Source: Microvirga pakistanensis
Lineage (GTDB): Bacteria; Pseudomonadota; Alphaproteobacteria; Rhizobiales; Beijerinckiaceae
Length of the DNA: 64,000 bases
Direction of reading: 5' to 3'
Assembly (NCBI RefSeq): GCF_004458765.1
Contig: NZ_SPJX01000012.1
Span: forward strand, 62,001-126,000
In this document: in pieces, positions 1 to 8,426 of the stretch
Layout of the letters: every line of letters starts with the position of its first letter
Position numbering within the stretch: position 1 is the stretch's first letter
The notes under the pieces: generated by a model
Database searches by the model: none
What the model was told of the DNA's origin: nothing
Seen by the model: only the letters and a program-made list of their open reading frames with translations
Position numbers and translations under genes: made by a program

Positions 1-2223
1 GGCGTAGCCGGTCCCGAAATCGTCGAGGGCGATCTTCACGCCCTCCTCGCTCAGAGCCCTCAGGTTCTTCTCGATGAATTCCGCCCCCCTGCCGAGGAAC
101 ACGGTCTCGGTCACCTCGATCTCGAGGCAATGCGGCGGGATGTCCGCATTCCGCAGGCGCTCCAGAATCCGGTCGGCGAAGTCCATCCCCCTGAACTCGG
201 CGGCGGATGCGTTGATGGCGACATGGCCGAACGGGATGCCCGATTGCAGCCAGCGCCGCATGTCGTCGAAGACCATGTCGTGCATCTGCTTGCTCAGGGC
301 CATGGCGAGATGCGGGTCGTCGAAGGCGGCCTGGATGCTCCCGGGGAGTTCGATCCCCGCGTGAGGATTGCGCCACCTGAGCAGCGCTTCGAAGCCGGCG
401 ATTTCGCCGGAGCTCAGGTGCACCTTGGGCTGGTAGAAGGGCTCGATGCTGCGAGCATCGATTGCCCCGCGTGCATTGTTGCGCATTTCCACTTTCCGCT
501 GGGCCTCCGTGCGCATGGACGGTTCGAACACCATCATCTTATCTCGCCCGGTAGCCTTGGCCGTGTAAAGGGCAATATCGGCTTGCTTCACGAGGTCGGC
601 CGCTTCCGTGGCATGATCCGGCCAGATGCTGGCGCCGATGCTGGCGCGGCAGTCGAGCGGGCGTCCCGCATAGGGAAGCGGCTTGTGCAGCTGCTCCTGG
701 ATCGGCGCCAGGAGAGTCTTGATGTCCTGCTCGTTGTCGATCTCGGGAAAGATGATGGCGAATTCGTCGCCACCGTTGCGGGCGACCGTATCGATCGGGC
801 GCGCGGCGGCGCTCAGGCGGTTGGCGACCGTCTGCAGAACCGCGTCCCCCGCGTCGTGGCCGAGCGTGTCGTTGATCTCTTTCAGGTGGTCCACGTCCAG
901 GATCACCAGACCGAGCTTGCGATTGCGGCTGGCGGACTGCTCGAGGGCTGTGCTCAGGCGGATCTGGAAGAGCGCCCGGTTGGGGAGCCGTGTCAGGTGA
1001 TCGTGGTGCGCCGCCCAGAGGATCTTTTCCTCGGCTTCCTTCTGAGCGGTGACGTCGCTGATGATCCCTTCCAGGAACTGGGGCTCTCCGGATGCATCAT
1101 AGATGCACTGTCCACGATCCGCCATCCAGCGGGTTTCGCCGGACCGCGTCCTGATGCGGTACGCCACATCGAAGACCTCTTTGCTCCGGAGGCTGTTGGC
1201 GATGGCGCCATCGACCATCGGGAGATCGTCGGGATGGATGATCTCTCCCCACCGGATGGTGCCGTCCAGGAATTCGCCGGCGGTGTATCCGGTCAGAGCC
1301 TCCGCTCCCTCGCTGACAAGGGTGAAGGGCCATGGCGCGGCCGTGCCGCATTGGTAGACGATCCCCGGCAGATGATTGATGAAGGTGGAGAGTTGGCGCT
1401 GGCTCTCGCGCGCCTGTTCTTCCGCCATCTTGCGGGCGGTGATGTCTTCGGCGACGGCAATCGTCGAGACGGGGCTCCCCGTCTCGTCGCAGACGAACGA
1501 CACATTGACGGCACACCAGATCGCCGTGCCGTCCGGGCGCAGGTAGCGCTTCTCGAGCTGGAATGGCAGGGCGCTCGCGAGATGCTGTTGCTCAAGCGCA
1601 ATGCCTCGTTCGATATCGTCCGGGTGGGTGAACGCGCTCATCGGGAGGCCGTCCAGCTCGTCCCGGCTGCGCCCGACCATGTCGCAGAAGCGCTGATTGA
1701 CCATCAGCACCCGTGACTGCCGGTCCCGGTGCAGGATGCCCACCATGGTTTGTCCGAAGACGGTGGCGAGCTGCTGCTCCCGTGCCTGGAGGGCCTCCGC
1801 CGCGCTGCGCCGCTCATCGATGCTGCGGAAGATGACCATGAGATCGTCTCCCACCGGCGTGGCATGCACCTCGTACCAGGAGGACAGGGGTTCGAAATAT
1901 GCCTCGAAGACCCGCGTCGAACGCTCGGCCATGGCGCGGCGGTAGTTCTCCTCGAAGATCGTGCCGATCGTTTTGGGGAATCTCTCCCAGATCCGGCAGC
2001 CGATGATGTCGGTCTTGATCTTCAATTCCGCTGCGGCACAGGAATTGTAGAAGGTGAAGCGCCAGTCGTGATCCAGAAAGAAGACGCAGTCGGACGTGCT
2101 CTCTACGAAGGCGAGGGCATAGCGCGAGAGGCTGGAGGCGGAATGCGGCTCGTGTTGCAATCCCGACGGCCCGCGATGGCCGGCGAGACGACGGCGCAGC
2201 CATGACTGGCCCCAAAATCGCAT
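1..2223 (-). CDS. PAS-PAS-PAS-GGDEF-EAL cyclic-di-GMP signalling protein (3' end outside window)
   Basis: This gene probably makes and/or degrades cyclic di-GMP in response to PAS-sensed signals. About 741 codons are present and the frame is still open at the window edge. Three PAS-like modules lie near residues 35-140, 148-265 and 271-395. They are followed by a diguanylate cyclase domain with an intact GGDEF at residues 484-488 and an EAL phosphodiesterase domain with the EAL triad at 612-614. The last codons read DDFGTGYA, the conserved EAL loop that includes catalytic acidic residues, so both halves look catalytically competent. No membrane segment or signal peptide is seen, so it is probably cytosolic. 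The ATG at 2223 is chosen because it opens the frame just before the first PAS and has an AAGAG element upstream. Which activity dominates cannot be read from sequence. Confidence 0.9.
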   Translation of the reverse strand, partial: MRFWGQSWLRRRLAGHRGPSGLQHEPHSASSLSRYALAFVESTSDCVFFLDHDWRFTFYNSCAAAELKIKTDIIGCRIWERFPKTIGTIFEENYRRAMAERSTRVFEAYFEPLSSWYEVHATPVGDDLMVIFRSIDERRSAAEALQAREQQLATVFGQTMVGILHRDRQSRVLMVNQRFCDMVGRSRDELDGLPMSAFTHPDDIERGIALEQQHLASALPFQLEKRYLRPDGTAIWCAVNVSFVCDETGSPVSTIAVAEDITARKMAEEQARESQRQLSTFINHLPGIVYQCGTAAPWPFTLVSEGAEALTGYTAGEFLDGTIRWGEIIHPDDLPMVDGAIANSLRSKEVFDVAYRIRTRSGETRWMADRGQCIYDASGEPQFLEGIISDVTAQKEAEEKILWAAHHDHLTRLPNRALFQIRLSTALEQSASRNRKLGLVILDVDHLKEINDTLGHDAGDAVLQTVANRLSAAARPIDTVARNGGDEFAIIFPEIDNEQDIKTLLAPIQEQLHKPLPYAGRPLDCRASIGASIWPDHATEAADLVKQADIALYTAKATGRDKMMVFEPSMRTEAQRKVEMRNNARGAIDARSIEPFYQPKVHLSSGEIAGFEALLRWRNPHAGIELPGSIQAAFDDPHLAMALSKQMHDMVFDDMRRWLQSGIPFGHVAINASAAEFRGMDFADRILERLRNADIPPHCLEIEVTETVFLGRGAEFIEKNLRALSEEGVKIALDDFGTGYA

Positions 2224-2450
2224 AGCTGCACTCTTCAAATGTTCGCTGACTGCCAAATCGGCCGCGGCCATGGGTGTGAGAATCCATCCTGCCACAGGAT
2301 GAAGAATTCTATTATTTCAGTGGCCGATTATGACTTTGCCTTGGAACGGGAGGCAAGCCTTAAAACCGCCGGGAGATCCGTCCGAAGCTGATCCGGAGCG
2401 ATGCGGGACGCAGCAAGGTGTCGCCTGCGGCCCGGTGCGTCGACTTGGGA

Positions 2451-2479
2451 CGAAAAAAGCCCGGCGCAAGCACCGGGCC
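2451..2479 (-). terminator. Rho-independent terminator of the porin gene
   Basis: A GCCCGG/CCGGGC stem with an 8-nt loop is followed on the minus strand by six T. It lies 25 bases past the stop of the porin gene. Confidence 0.8.
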
Positions 2480-2503
2480 TTTATTCGATCGACGCGAGAC
2501 CGC

Positions 2504-3211
2504 TTAGTTGAACTTGTAGTTCACACCGGCGCGGAACACACCGACTTCCGTGTCCCGGCGGATGTTGACGCGATCAGCCAGGGCGTAGCTGTCGCTCGTG
2601 TCGAGGTTCACGTAGAGACCCTCGACTTTCGCCGTGACGTTGTCGGTGACGGCGTATTCGAGGCCGCCGCCCAGGGTCCAGCCCCCACTCATGCTGTCGT
2701 CGCGACGATACCCGATCGCCGCATCGAGGCCCTCGTTCCCGCCGATATCGCCGAACGCGAAGCCGAGCGTGCCGAAGACGAGCGCCCGGTCGACGGCGAG
2801 ACCTGCACGCGCGCGGATCGTGCCGAAATAGCCGTCGTCCTCACCCCGGTAGTAGGTGCCGCGATAGGTCGCGCCCTTGTCGCCGATGGCGGCGTATTGA
2901 AGGTCCGCCTCGGCGCCGACCACGAACATGCCGAGCTGGTAATTGTAGCCGCCCTGGACGCCGCCCAGGAAGCCGCTCTTGCGGCCGCCACCGGTGACGT
3001 TGAACGCGGGATCGTAATACTGGCTGGCGCCGGAGCTGCGGCCATAGCCGAGATTCACGCCGGCGTAGAAACCGCTCCAGGTGAAGACCGGCATGGCATT
3101 GTAGGCTGGCCCGGGGGAGTAGCGCGACGGCAGGTCGGCGGCCTGGGCGCCCGAGGCGACGGTGGCAAGGGCTGCGGTGGCGGCAAGAAGGCTCAGGGAA
3201 GAGATACGCAT
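2504..3211 (-). CDS. Omp25/31-like outer-membrane beta-barrel protein
   Basis: This is a small outer-membrane beta-barrel of the rhizobial Omp25/Omp31 (opacity/immunogenic porin-like) family. The 235-residue product starts with a clear signal peptide ending near AQAADLPSRY. The signature WSGFYAGVNLGYG follows around residue 45, then alternating hydrophobic strands, and the protein ends in the NYKFN pattern with a C-terminal aromatic typical of BAM substrates. The ATG at 3211 is preferred over the GTG one codon upstream. It is monocistronic, with its own terminator. The family stabilises the envelope and may be weakly channel-forming; a specific substrate cannot be inferred. Confidence 0.87.
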   Translation of the reverse strand: MRISSLSLLAATAALATVASGAQAADLPSRYSPGPAYNAMPVFTWSGFYAGVNLGYGRSSGASQYYDPAFNVTGGGRKSGFLGGVQGGYNYQLGMFVVGAEADLQYAAIGDKGATYRGTYYRGEDDGYFGTIRARAGLAVDRALVFGTLGFAFGDIGGNEGLDAAIGYRRDDSMSGGWTLGGGLEYAVTDNVTAKVEGLYVNLDTSDSYALADRVNIRRDTEVGVFRAGVNYKFN

Positions 3212-3522
3212 CACTGTCGGTCCGGGTTGGGTGTCGAAAACACGCTAGGCATTAATTGCCTGTCCCGGGTTCAATAGGCCCGGAGGAGGTACCTCTGCAA
3301 TATGATTGCCTGTATTGAGTGGCGACATGCTTGACGCTTTATGAACGTTTACTGTCCATAAACCATGTCATTGCGCAGGAATTGCCGGAATCGAATGTTC
3401 GCCGCACAAGGATCACGGGATCGAACATTCCAAGCCAAAGTTTCGAGACAATGAAAACTTCGCCCTGCCTCCGAGGCAGGGCTTTTTCGTTCCGGCTCGG
3501 GTTCTGGACGCGGGCCATGCGC
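3212..3522. other. Intergenic stretch, no gene seen
   Basis: Between the porin start and the NUDIX stop I see no convincing ORF. The region should contain the porin promoter, which I could not place, and holds the hairpin described separately at 3452-3488. Confidence 0.5.
3452..3488 (-). terminator. Terminator downstream of the NUDIX gene (possibly bidirectional)
   Basis: A 9-bp stem GCCCTGCCT/AGGCAGGGC with a 3-nt loop has T5 on the plus side and GAAGTTTT on the minus side. It follows the NUDIX stop at 3523 on the minus strand. No plus-strand gene upstream would need it. Confidence 0.65.
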
Positions 3523-3966
3523 CTATGGGTTCATGGCGGCCGCCCGCCGGGCGATCACATCCACGTCGGCACTCATGGGCAGCTTGGCGGGATCAAGATC
3601 GGCGACGGGAAACCAGCGCGCCTCGAGCGCGTCGTCCCCGGCCCGGGGGATGCCGGCCAGCCAACGGCAGCGAACGGCGATCAGGACGTAATGCTGGCGG
3701 ATGCCGCCGTCGTCGGAGGGCACCAGGATGTCGAGGGTCGTGATGACCTCCTGGGCTTCGCCCGTGATGCCCGTCTCCTCCAGGAGTTCCCGCAGTGCGG
3801 CCCTCGCGACGGTTTCCCCGAAGTCGATCTTGCCGCCTGGGAAGCCCCAAAGGCCCGCATCGGGCGGGTTGGCCCTGCGCACGAGAAGCGCCTGCCCGTC
3901 GTGAACGACCACGGCGATCACCGCGGGGATGGGAGAGGGGGCATGAAAAAAGGCTTGGCCGATCAT
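3523..3966 (-). CDS. NUDIX hydrolase (small MutT-type)
   Basis: The protein should hydrolyse a nucleoside diphosphate linked to another moiety. It is 147 residues and carries one complete NUDIX box, GGKIDF-GET-(x7)-RELLEETGI (G-x5-E-x7-RE-x2-EE-x-G), near residues 44-67. The exact substrate is unknown; the size fits the MutT/ADP-ribose pyrophosphatase-like group. The ATG at 3966 is chosen because AAGG lies 7 nt upstream; an in-frame TTG at 3972 and a GTG further inside are alternatives. This ATG falls in the loop of the upstream phasin gene's terminator (3945-3977), so expression by read-through from the phasin operon would disrupt or compete with that hairpin. No separate promoter was recognised. 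Confidence 0.83.
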   Translation of the reverse strand: MIGQAFFHAPSPIPAVIAVVVHDGQALLVRRANPPDAGLWGFPGGKIDFGETVARAALRELLEETGITGEAQEVITTLDILVPSDDGGIRQHYVLIAVRCRWLAGIPRAGDDALEARWFPVADLDPAKLPMSADVDVIARRAAAMNP

Positions 3967-3977
3967 GGCCAAGCCTT
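3945..3977 (-). terminator. Phasin operon terminator, overlapping the NUDIX start
   Basis: An 11-bp perfect stem AAGGCTTGGCC/GGCCAAGCCTT with a 6-nt loop is followed on the minus strand by six T. It lies 33 bases past the stop of the second phasin. The loop reads ATGATC, which is the start codon of the NUDIX frame, and the base of the 5' arm (AAGG) is its best ribosome binding site. Confidence 0.85.
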
Positions 3978-4009
3978 AACGCATCGGGCTGGTTTCCGGT
4001 AGCGGACGA

Positions 4010-4513
4010 TCAGCGGGTCTGCCGCAGAAAGGCCGATTGCAGGGGCTCCACGCTCCTGGTCATCCAGCGGGCTGTGGTTTCCGCAACGTCCTTCCATTGG
4101 GACGAGGCCGTCTCGAAGGCTTGGCGCGCGGCTCCCGTCTGGGCGTTCAACCCGTCGGGAAGCCTGGAATTGTCGATCGCCGTGCGCCACAGATCCAGGG
4201 CCGCGTGGCCCTGGATCTGCAGAGCCTGGATGATCTTGTCGTTCACCTCGAGGGCGCCTTTTGCGGAAACCGCCACCGTTTCGCGCACCGCCTGACGGAG
4301 CGCTTCGCCCTGATCGCGCAGGGAGAAGACGATGGACTCGCTCGCCTTGGACACGCTGTCGGACGCGGCAGAGAGCGTAGGCGCAGGCGCCAGTTCTGCA
4401 GCCTGCGCGATCTCCGCCGCCTCTGCGACAGGCTCTGCCGCCAGTGCGATGAGATCGGCCTTGGGGGCGGCGCTCTTGGCGCTGCGGGTCCTGGTCTTCC
4501 TGGTTTCCGTCAT
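4010..4513 (-). CDS. Phasin family protein (second gene of phasin operon)
   Basis: Phasins are amphipathic helical proteins that coat polyhydroxyalkanoate granules. This 167-residue protein has a Lys/Arg/Thr-rich start, an Ala/Pro/Glu-rich stretch to about residue 50, and then long amphipathic helices (for example SVSKASESIVFSLRDQGEAL) of the phasin_2 type. It lies 35 bases downstream of another phasin, so they are probably co-transcribed, and it ends at a strong terminator. The basic, Ala-rich N-terminus could add DNA- or membrane-binding character as in some bifunctional phasins, but that is speculation. No PHA synthase gene is in the window. Confidence 0.8.
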   Translation of the reverse strand: MTETRKTRTRSAKSAAPKADLIALAAEPVAEAAEIAQAAELAPAPTLSAASDSVSKASESIVFSLRDQGEALRQAVRETVAVSAKGALEVNDKIIQALQIQGHAALDLWRTAIDNSRLPDGLNAQTGAARQAFETASSQWKDVAETTARWMTRSVEPLQSAFLRQTR

Positions 4514-4548
4514 CGTGCGTCCTCGCGGAGGTTTTTGTGAGAAGGCGC

Positions 4549-4929
4549 TTACTTCTTCGAGCCGGGCTGCTTCATGGCCGACTGGGCAAGCGAGCCGAAT
4601 TCCTTCATCTGGGTCTGCATCGCCTCGAACTGGTTGCGAACGAATTCGGCCTGGATCTGCATGGCTTCCTGCATGTCCTTGGCGCGAACCATGCGCTGGG
4701 CGAGGTCGAAAGCGGCGGCCAGGTTCTGCTCGGCATAGGTAAAGGTCTTGCGGGTGGCGTCCTTGGCGCTGGCCTGGACGGTATTGGCCGAGCCCTCGAA
4801 GGTATCGACGGTCTTCTGGGCCGCGCTCATGAATCCGTCGATGGCCTTGCGGGCCTGCTCGACGCTCTTCTCGGCGAAGTCGCGCATCTCGGCCGGAATT
4901 TCGTAGTTCTGGTTCGGGTTCGTCGCCAT
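4549..4929 (-). CDS. Phasin family protein (first gene of phasin operon)
   Basis: This 126-residue all-helical protein starts MATNPNQNYEIPAEMRDFAEKS. The IPAEMRDFAEKSVEQARKA segment and the later MQIQAEFVRNQFEAMQTQ segment are typical of the phasin (Phasin_2/TIGR01841-like) family of Rhizobiales. It should act at the surface of polyhydroxybutyrate granules, controlling their size and number. It is the promoter-proximal gene of a two-phasin operon. The upstream region carries two near-identical TGC-rich repeats that look like PhaR operators, which would make its expression follow polymer accumulation. Confidence 0.9.
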   Translation of the reverse strand: MATNPNQNYEIPAEMRDFAEKSVEQARKAIDGFMSAAQKTVDTFEGSANTVQASAKDATRKTFTYAEQNLAAAFDLAQRMVRAKDMQEAMQIQAEFVRNQFEAMQTQMKEFGSLAQSAMKQPGSKK

Positions 4930-4949
4930 AAATCGCTCCTCTTGCCTGG

Positions 4950-4984
4950 CATTGTGCAGTGCAATATCACATTGTGCGGTGCAA
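4950..4984 (-). promoter_or_regulatory. Tandem TGC-rich repeats, candidate PhaR operators
   Basis: Two 15-bp direct repeats, CATTGTGCAGTGCAA (4950-4964) and CATTGTGCGGTGCAA (4970-4984), differ at one base and start exactly 20 bp apart, so they lie on the same DNA face. PhaR, the PHB-sensing repressor, is known to bind TGC-rich sites upstream of phasin genes in alphaproteobacteria. Assignment to PhaR is by analogy. Confidence 0.55.
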
Positions 4985-5127
4985 AATCAACTGCTACCGG
5001 ACGTGGAGTATTAAGGTTACCCAAAAGTAAAAGGATTCAAGGGCTCAGGCCTGCTGCCACCTTGCCGACATTCGTCTAAAACCTCTTCAATACGCTCAAC
5101 CTGTCAGGGGATAGGATCAAGGCCGCC

Positions 5128-7890
5128 ATGAACGGGGCTCCCGACCGATACGAAGCGCTGATCGCGCGGCTTTCCGCCGAGGCGGACCTGGGCCTCATGG
5201 CCCGGCCCGGTGCGCCCGTGCTCGTCTGGGACAGGGCCGTCGAACGGCTCCTCTGGACCTCGCCCGCCGCGCGGGGCCTGGGCGAAGCGCTCGCCGACGG
5301 GACTGGCCAGCTTGCGGCCGACCTTCGCGCCCGCGAGCGCCTGAGAGCCCTGGCGGCCGGGGAGGCTCCCCGCGAGGGCGCGCGCCTGGAGCGGCTGCGC
5401 CTCAATCCGAGCCGCCCCTGGCAGCCGGTGTCCTGCGCCTGCCGTCTGGCGGTGCTGGAGAACGGGGAAGAGGTTCTGGTGACGGCGCTGCTGGGGCCGG
5501 TTCCTCCGGGTTTCGAGCGGCCGGGCGCGGCCTCGTTCTCCGGGAGCGCCCAGGAGGTGGCCCTCGATGCCGCGCGGATCGCCTCGGGACAGGGCTCGGC
5601 CGCGCAGGAACGGCGGCGCGCCTCCGTCCGCTTCGTCTGGCAGGCCGATGCCAGGACCCGGTTCACGCAAGTCTCGCAGGCCCTTGCCGAAGCCGTCGGC
5701 AGGCGGGCAGGGGACATCGTGGGCCGAACCTGGGACGAACTGACGCGCTCCGTCGTGTCGGATCCCGAGGGGGAGATCGCGGGATGCTTCGCGCGCCGTG
5801 AGACCTGGACTGCGAGGAATGTCTCCTGGGCGATGGACGATCCATCCCTGGAGGTGCCGGTCGCCTTGGGCGGCGTGCCGGTCTTCGGCGCCGACGGGGA
5901 GCTCAGCGGGTATCGGGGCTTCGGCCTGCTGCGCATGAGCGAGATGCGGGAGAAGACCATCCCGACTCCTGCGGGAAGCGTGACGGGGGAGCCATTCCTC
6001 ACGGATGAAGCCTTGCCTTTCTCTCCTCCGGAGGAAAAGGGCACGCCCGAAGCCGCCTCGCCGGACGACGAGAGCTGGTTCTCCCATCTGCGGGAACGGG
6101 TGGCGGAGGCGCTCGGCGGACAGAAGAGACCGGCCGGCCCAGCTTCGGAAGCTCCCCGGGCGCGCCAGGCGGACGATCCCGCCGAGACGATGCGCTCCGC
6201 GCCGGCCTCGAGCCTGTCCTCCGCCGAGCGCAACGCGTTTCGCGAGATTGCCCGCGCCCTGGGCGCGAGGTTGGAGGAAAAGAATTCCGAGACGGCCGAG
6301 CCTGCCGGGCAGGCGATTCCGGAGCAGGATATGGCCCGCGAGGAAGCCTCGGCAGCCGAGCCGAAGCAGGCCGCGTCCGCCGCGCCCGCCGTTTCACGGG
6401 CATCCGACGAGGCCGACCGGATCCTCGACCGTCTCCCGGTCGGCATTCTGGTTCATTCCGGCGAGCGGCTTCTTTTCGCCAACCGCTCCCTTCTCGATCT
6501 GACCGGCTATGGAACAGCCGAACAGGCCATGAGCGAAGGCGGTCTCGTCGAGCTGTTCCGCGCCTCGCCTGCGCTGGAACCGGCGGGGGAGGACGACACG
6601 CGCCTCGCGCTCACCACCCGCGGCGGCTCGACCGTCGCCGTCGCGGTGCGCGCCTCCGGGGTCGAGTGGAACGGCGAGGCCGCGCAGCTCATGCTGATCC
6701 GCCGCTCCTTCGGTCAGCACCATGCGCAGGCCGCGCAGGACAGCCGCGTGCAGGAACTGGAATCGATCCTCGACACGGCGACCGACGGCGTGATCCTGTT
6801 CGACGAGACGGGTCGCATCCTCTCCCTGAACCGCTCGGCCGAGGCCCTGTTCGGTTATCGTCCACGCGATGTGGTGGGCTGCCCCATCACGGTTCTGCTC
6901 GCGCCCGAAAGCCACAAGGAAGCGCTCGACTATCTCGAGGGCCTGCGCTCGACGGGCGTTGCCTGCCTGCTCAACGACGGGCGAGAGGTGCTGGGTCGCG
7001 AGCGCCAGGGCGGCACCATTCCGCTCTTCATGGCCATGGGGCAGGTGAGTGGGCAAGTGAGTGGGAATGGAGGAGGCTCCGCAGACGGGGACGCGAGCCG
7101 CAAGTTCTGCGCCGTTCTGCGCGACATGACGGCCTTCAAGAAAGCGGAAGGCGAGCTCGTCGGCGCCAAGCGCGCGGCGGAAGAGGCGAGCGCTCAGAAA
7201 TCCGATCTTCTCGCCAAGATCAGTCACGAGATCCGCACGCCTCTCAACGCCATCATCGGCTTTGCCGAGGTGATGCTGGAGGAGCGGTTCGGCCCGATCG
7301 AGAACGAGCGATATAAGGAGTACCTGCGCGACGTCCACGCCTCCGGCTCGCATGTGATCAGCCTCGTGAACGATCTTCTCGACTTGGCGAAGGTCGAGGC
7401 GGGCCGGCTCGAACTGTCGTTCACGGGCGTCAACCTCAACGATCTCGTCTCGTCCTGCGTGACCCTGCTCCAGCCGCAGGCCATGCGCGACCGCATCGTC
7501 GTGCGCACGAGCTTCGCATCCCTGCTGCCGTCCGTCGTGGTCGACGAGCGCTCGGTGCGCCAGATCGTGCTCAATCTCGTGTCGAACGCGATCAAATTCA
7601 CCGATGCGGGCGGGCAGGTGATCGTCTCGACCGCCGTGACGGATCGGGGCGAGGTGACGTTCCGAGTGCGGGATACCGGGATCGGCATGACGCCGGACGA
7701 GGTGGAGGCCGCTCTCGAACCGTTTCGCCAGATCGCCACCTCGCGCAGATCCGGCGGGACCGGCCTGGGCCTTCCGCTCACCAAGGCTCTGGTCGAGGCC
7801 AACCGCGGCGCCCTGAAGATCGCGAGCAGCCCCAGGGAGGGCACGCTCGTGGAAGTGATATTCCCCCCGGCCCGAGTGGCGGCGCAATAA
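5128..7890 (+). CDS. PAS-domain sensor histidine kinase of the PleC/DivJ/PdhS type
   Basis: This is a 920-residue hybrid-less sensor kinase. Roughly the first 425 residues are low-similarity and rich in Ala, Glu, Arg and Pro. Two PAS modules follow (about 430-540, starting DRLPVGILVHSGERLLFANRS, and about 550-670, starting ILDTATDGVILFDETG). The HisKA domain has its phosphoacceptor at His700 in SHEIRTPLNAIIGFAEVM. The HATPase domain has an N box LVSNAIKF near 818, a G1 box DTGIGM near 850 and a GTGLGLPL G2 box near 878. The HisKA sequence with FGPIENERYKEY resembles kinases of the PleC/DivJ/PdhS group, which phosphorylate DivK in alphaproteobacterial cell-cycle control. No membrane segments are evident, as in PdhS. 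The partner is inferred only. No response regulator gene is adjacent. Confidence 0.85.
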   Translation: MNGAPDRYEALIARLSAEADLGLMARPGAPVLVWDRAVERLLWTSPAARGLGEALADGTGQLAADLRARERLRALAAGEAPREGARLERLRLNPSRPWQPVSCACRLAVLENGEEVLVTALLGPVPPGFERPGAASFSGSAQEVALDAARIASGQGSAAQERRRASVRFVWQADARTRFTQVSQALAEAVGRRAGDIVGRTWDELTRSVVSDPEGEIAGCFARRETWTARNVSWAMDDPSLEVPVALGGVPVFGADGELSGYRGFGLLRMSEMREKTIPTPAGSVTGEPFLTDEALPFSPPEEKGTPEAASPDDESWFSHLRERVAEALGGQKRPAGPASEAPRARQADDPAETMRSAPASSLSSAERNAFREIARALGARLEEKNSETAEPAGQAIPEQDMAREEASAAEPKQAASAAPAVSRASDEADRILDRLPVGILVHSGERLLFANRSLLDLTGYGTAEQAMSEGGLVELFRASPALEPAGEDDTRLALTTRGGSTVAVAVRASGVEWNGEAAQLMLIRRSFGQHHAQAAQDSRVQELESILDTATDGVILFDETGRILSLNRSAEALFGYRPRDVVGCPITVLLAPESHKEALDYLEGLRSTGVACLLNDGREVLGRERQGGTIPLFMAMGQVSGQVSGNGGGSADGDASRKFCAVLRDMTAFKKAEGELVGAKRAAEEASAQKSDLLAKISHEIRTPLNAIIGFAEVMLEERFGPIENERYKEYLRDVHASGSHVISLVNDLLDLAKVEAGRLELSFTGVNLNDLVSSCVTLLQPQAMRDRIVVRTSFASLLPSVVVDERSVRQIVLNLVSNAIKFTDAGGQVIVSTAVTDRGEVTFRVRDTGIGMTPDEVEAALEPFRQIATSRRSGGTGLGLPLTKALVEANRGALKIASSPREGTLVEVIFPPARVAAQ

Positions 7891-7900
7891 CGTTATTTCA

Positions 7901-7929
7901 TTTAAAAATCGATTGCGGATTGCTATAAT
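7901..7929 (+). promoter_or_regulatory. Sigma70-like promoter for the small exported protein
   Basis: A perfect TATAAT at 7924-7929 is preceded, with a 17-bp spacer, by TTTAAA at 7901-7906. It lies just after the kinase stop and 24 bp before the next ATG, in locally AT-rich DNA. Confidence 0.6.
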
Positions 7930-7952
7930 GAAGCCTCATTGACGAGGCTGCC

Positions 7953-8426
7953 ATGTTTAAATTTTTCATCATTGCCCTTTTCGCATCCTGCACGATGACC
8001 GCGGCCGGCACTGCTGCGGCACAATCCCAAACCGGCAGTCCGGAGAAGATCAGCGCATCTTTTCCCAAGGTCGCGCGGACGCCTGTCAAATTCCTCAGGT
8101 GCAAAGGGGAGATCTGCGCCTTTCAGTCCGAGACGCCGATGGCGGCCGTCATCTTTTCCGTCGATGGCAGGACGCAAAACATCCGAATGTTCAGCGTCAC
8201 CTTTCATGCGAGCAAAGCCCAGATTGCCTCCGGGCTGATCAGGGATGCTCTTCGGTTCTCTCACTATCCCGAGATCAACGATATCGACCCGATATCGTTG
8301 ATGAGAGCCGCGACGCCGTCCGGGCGGGATGTGGAAGTCGGAAAGGGACTGGGGGCAAGGCTGATCAACTTCACCTATATCGACAAGAACGTGTTCGGCT
8401 TCCGGTTCTATCCCACGAAAAACTAG
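7953..8426 (+). CDS. Exported protein of unknown function
   Basis: I do not recognise this 157-residue protein. It has an N-terminal signal peptide (MFKFFIIALFASCTMTAAGTAAAQ) with probable cleavage after AAAQ or nearby, leaving a periplasmic domain of about 133 residues. Two cysteines in KFLRCKGEICAF, separated by five residues, could form a disulfide. The rest is mixed alpha/beta without a known motif. It has its own well-formed promoter and is less GC-rich than its neighbours, so it may be regulated separately or have been acquired. It is not obviously linked to the upstream kinase. Confidence 0.72.
   Translation: MFKFFIIALFASCTMTAAGTAAAQSQTGSPEKISASFPKVARTPVKFLRCKGEICAFQSETPMAAVIFSVDGRTQNIRMFSVTFHASKAQIASGLIRDALRFSHYPEINDIDPISLMRAATPSGRDVEVGKGLGARLINFTYIDKNVFGFRFYPTKN

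Noticed and set aside
130..1716. Plus-strand open frame opposite the PAS-GGDEF-EAL gene
   Set aside because: The minus frame gives clear PAS, GGDEF and EAL motifs; the plus frame has none.
5076..6446. Minus-strand frame opposite the histidine kinase N-terminus
   Set aside because: Low-complexity Ser/Arg-rich translation, no motif, antisense of a continuous plus-strand gene.
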